A DNA stretch of 64,000 nucleotides from Borborobacter arsenicus (lineage in GTDB: Bacteria; Pseudomonadota; Alphaproteobacteria; Rhizobiales; Rhizobiaceae). Both the position numbers and the translations under genes were made by a program. Of the stretch, positions 62,418-64,000 are shown piece by piece. The first letter of the stretch is position 1. Every line of letters begins with the position of its first letter. A model generated the notes under the pieces. It did no database searches and was not told where the DNA came from. It saw only the letters and a list, made by a program, of their open reading frames with translations. The stretch is from the NCBI RefSeq assembly GCF_003934165.1, contig NZ_RKST01000008.1, positions 186,001 through 250,000 on the forward strand. Direction: 5' to 3'.

Positions 62418-64000
62418 TCAGCTCACCAGCACATCGACGGCTACGAATTTTGTGACGTCGACAAGGCCGATATCCGAAATCCGCAATTCCGGTATCACCA
62501 CCAAGGCCAGCAGCGAGTGCTGCATATAGGCATTGTTGAGCGTGCAGCCGCATTGCCGCATGGCCTCTATCAGCGCGTTCGCCTCATCTGCCACGATCTC
62601 AGCCGGCTGGTCGGACATCAGGCCGGCGATCGGCAGCTTCACCAATGCCAGTTCGCGTCCGCCAGAAAACAGCACCACACCGCCGCCAACCTCGCCCAGG
62701 CGGTTCGCCGCCAGCGCCATATCCTTCTTGTCGGTGCCCACGACGATCATGTGATGGCTGTCATGGGCAACGGTGCTCGCCATCGCGCATGGCTTGTCGT
62801 AGCCGAAGCCCGAGACAAAGCCGTTGGCGATGTTGCCTGTCGCCCGATGCCGCTCGACCAGTGCAATCTGGCAGACATCGGCCGCGCGATCCATCTGAAC
62901 AACACCTGCCTTGACCGGCAGCCGATGTTCCAGAGCACGCGTCGGCGCCTGGTTTTCGATGACGCCGATGACGCGCGCCGTGACTTCGGCGGCGCCTTGC
63001 GGAGCGGCAATATCGAAATCGGCCGCTCCAAGCTTTTTCCCGAGCCGCATCGTATCCTTGGCCTTTGCCGGATAATCGTAGCGGGGGATATCGGCGACAA
63101 GCCTGCCATTCTCGGCCAGAACCTGCCCCCTGCCGATCACCATTTCGATCGGCAGTCCGACAAGATCGGAAGTCAGCACCAGGTCGGCGCGGCGACCAGG
63201 CGTGATCGAACCCAGTTCGCGCTCGAGGCCAAAATGCTGCGCAGCGTTGATCGTGGCCATCTGTATGGCGGTGATCGGCTTCAGTCCTTGAGCGATGGCG
63301 TGCCGGACCACGCGGTTCATGTGCCCGTCATGGACCAGCGTACCGGAATGGCTGTCGTCGGTGCACAGGATGAAATTGCGTGGATCAAGGCCGAGTTCGG
63401 TAACTGCCTTGATCTGGGCGGCGACATCGTACCAGGCCGAGCCGAGGCGCAGCATGGCCCGCATGCCCTGGCGAACGCGCGCGATGCAATCCTCCAGGCT
63501 GGTGCCTTCATGGTCGTCGGCAGGCCCTGCCGCCGCATAGGCGTGGAAAGGCAGGCCGAGATCGCGCGAGGCATAATGCCCGCCGACAGTCTTGTGCGCC
63601 GCCTGGGTAAAACCGATCTCGTCCAGCATGTTGCGGTCGCCGGCCACGACGCCCGGGAAATTCATCATCTCGCCCAGGCCGATGATGTTCGGCCATGTCA
63701 TGGCTTCGCGTACGTCGTCGGGGCCAAGACTGGCGCCGGCATTTTCAAGCCCCGGCGCGCTTGGCACGCAGCTCGGCATCTGGACATAGACATTGACCGG
63801 CAGGCCGACGGCCTCGTCATGCATCAGCTTGACGCCGCCCATGCCCAGTACATTGGCGATTTCGTGCGGATCGATGAACATCGAGGTGGTGCCATGCGGA
63901 ATAACCGCGCGCGCAAATTCGCTGACGGTGATCATGCCGCTTTCGACATGCATATGCGCATCGCACAGACCCGGCACGGCATAGCGGCCGGCACCCTCTA
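62418..64000 (-). CDS. ade: Adenine deaminase (5' end beyond the window)
   Basis: This metal-dependent hydrolase converts adenine to hypoxanthine and ammonia in purine salvage. About 527 residues are visible. The amidohydrolase domain shows GLCDAHMHVESGMITVSEFA with the metal-binding HMH, FIDPHEIANVLG, later CTDDSHSGTLVHDGHMN and the motif GRRADLVL, followed by the adenine deaminase C-terminal domain ending in YMQHSLLALVVIPELRISDIGLVDV. The N-terminal residues are cut by the window edge. Confidence 0.96.
   Translation of the reverse strand, partial: EGAGRYAVPGLCDAHMHVESGMITVSEFARAVIPHGTTSMFIDPHEIANVLGMGGVKLMHDEAVGLPVNVYVQMPSCVPSAPGLENAGASLGPDDVREAMTWPNIIGLGEMMNFPGVVAGDRNMLDEIGFTQAAHKTVGGHYASRDLGLPFHAYAAAGPADDHEGTSLEDCIARVRQGMRAMLRLGSAWYDVAAQIKAVTELGLDPRNFILCTDDSHSGTLVHDGHMNRVVRHAIAQGLKPITAIQMATINAAQHFGLERELGSITPGRRADLVLTSDLVGLPIEMVIGRGQVLAENGRLVADIPRYDYPAKAKDTMRLGKKLGAADFDIAAPQGAAEVTARVIGVIENQAPTRALEHRLPVKAGVVQMDRAADVCQIALVERHRATGNIANGFVSGFGYDKPCAMASTVAHDSHHMIVVGTDKKDMALAANRLGEVGGGVVLFSGGRELALVKLPIAGLMSDQPAEIVADEANALIEAMRQCGCTLNNAYMQHSLLALVVIPELRISDIGLVDVTKFVAVDVLVS

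Overview
The window looks like a chromosomal segment of a GC-rich alphaproteobacterium of the Hyphomicrobiales (Rhizobiales), most like the Mesorhizobium/Phyllobacteriaceae group. The clues are a nifS-sufBCDS-sufT-sufA order with an Irr/ICE-like box, a recA promoter with a near GTTC-N7-GTTC LexA site, an alphaproteobacterial ATP synthase zeta inhibitor, a purC-purS-purQ-purL cluster, and four dispersed two-palindrome elements resembling Rhizobium-specific intergenic mosaic elements (RIME). The genus is inferred; no rRNA or tRNA gene was found to confirm it. No prophage, insertion sequence or CRISPR array was seen.

Layout. 1-8.5 kb: murI (cut by the window edge), trmJ, icd, alaS, recA, a TfoX-N protein and a GFA-type zinc protein. 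8.1-15.4 kb: a leftward Fe-S assembly operon (nifS-like, sufB, sufC, sufD, sufS, sufT, sufA). 15.6-25.6 kb: a rightward respiratory block with an alpha/beta hydrolase, then truncated haemoglobin, a DUF4149-like membrane protein, an NsrR-like Rrf2 regulator, ccoNOQP, a 74-residue membrane protein, a DUF2189 membrane protein, ccoI, ccoS and a Crp/Fnr regulator. A 23-bp palindrome sits just upstream of the haemoglobin gene. ccoG and ccoH are not present. 25.6-31 kb: small accessory genes, including a formaldehyde-activating-enzyme paralogue that appears to lack the catalytic histidine, a degenerate J-domain protein, DUF1993 and DUF1176 proteins.

31.1-35.5 kb: a leftward maturation cluster of the coxDE/XdhC/MocA type with a flavin reductase, without the molybdenum hydroxylase it would serve. 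35.7-43.7 kb: a solute-binding protein overlapping a P1-family aminopeptidase, DUF2171 and DUF2259 proteins, purB, a VOC protein, an RBBP9-type hydrolase, an HpcH/HpaI aldolase and the ATPase zeta subunit. 43.9-49.4 kb: purC, purS, a small coiled-coil gene, purQ, a lipoprotein, purL, bolA and a monothiol glutaredoxin. 49.5-52.3 kb: an MFS exporter, ttcA and rpsD.

52.5-61.9 kb: a surface-polysaccharide locus whose parts match a holdfast/unipolar-polysaccharide set: deacetylase, FemAB/CelD-type acetyltransferase, Wzz-like co-polymerase with a dead kinase domain, Wza-like exporter, one GT4 glycosyltransferase, a WcaJ/HfsE-type initiating transferase and a Wzy/ligase-type polymerase. No flippase is visible. 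The window ends with a small secreted protein and adenine deaminase (cut by the edge).

The items most worth following up are the NsrR-linked haemoglobin-cbb3 operon without ccoGH, the four RIME-like elements with compensatory stem changes, the polysaccharide locus, and the Fae-like paralogue.
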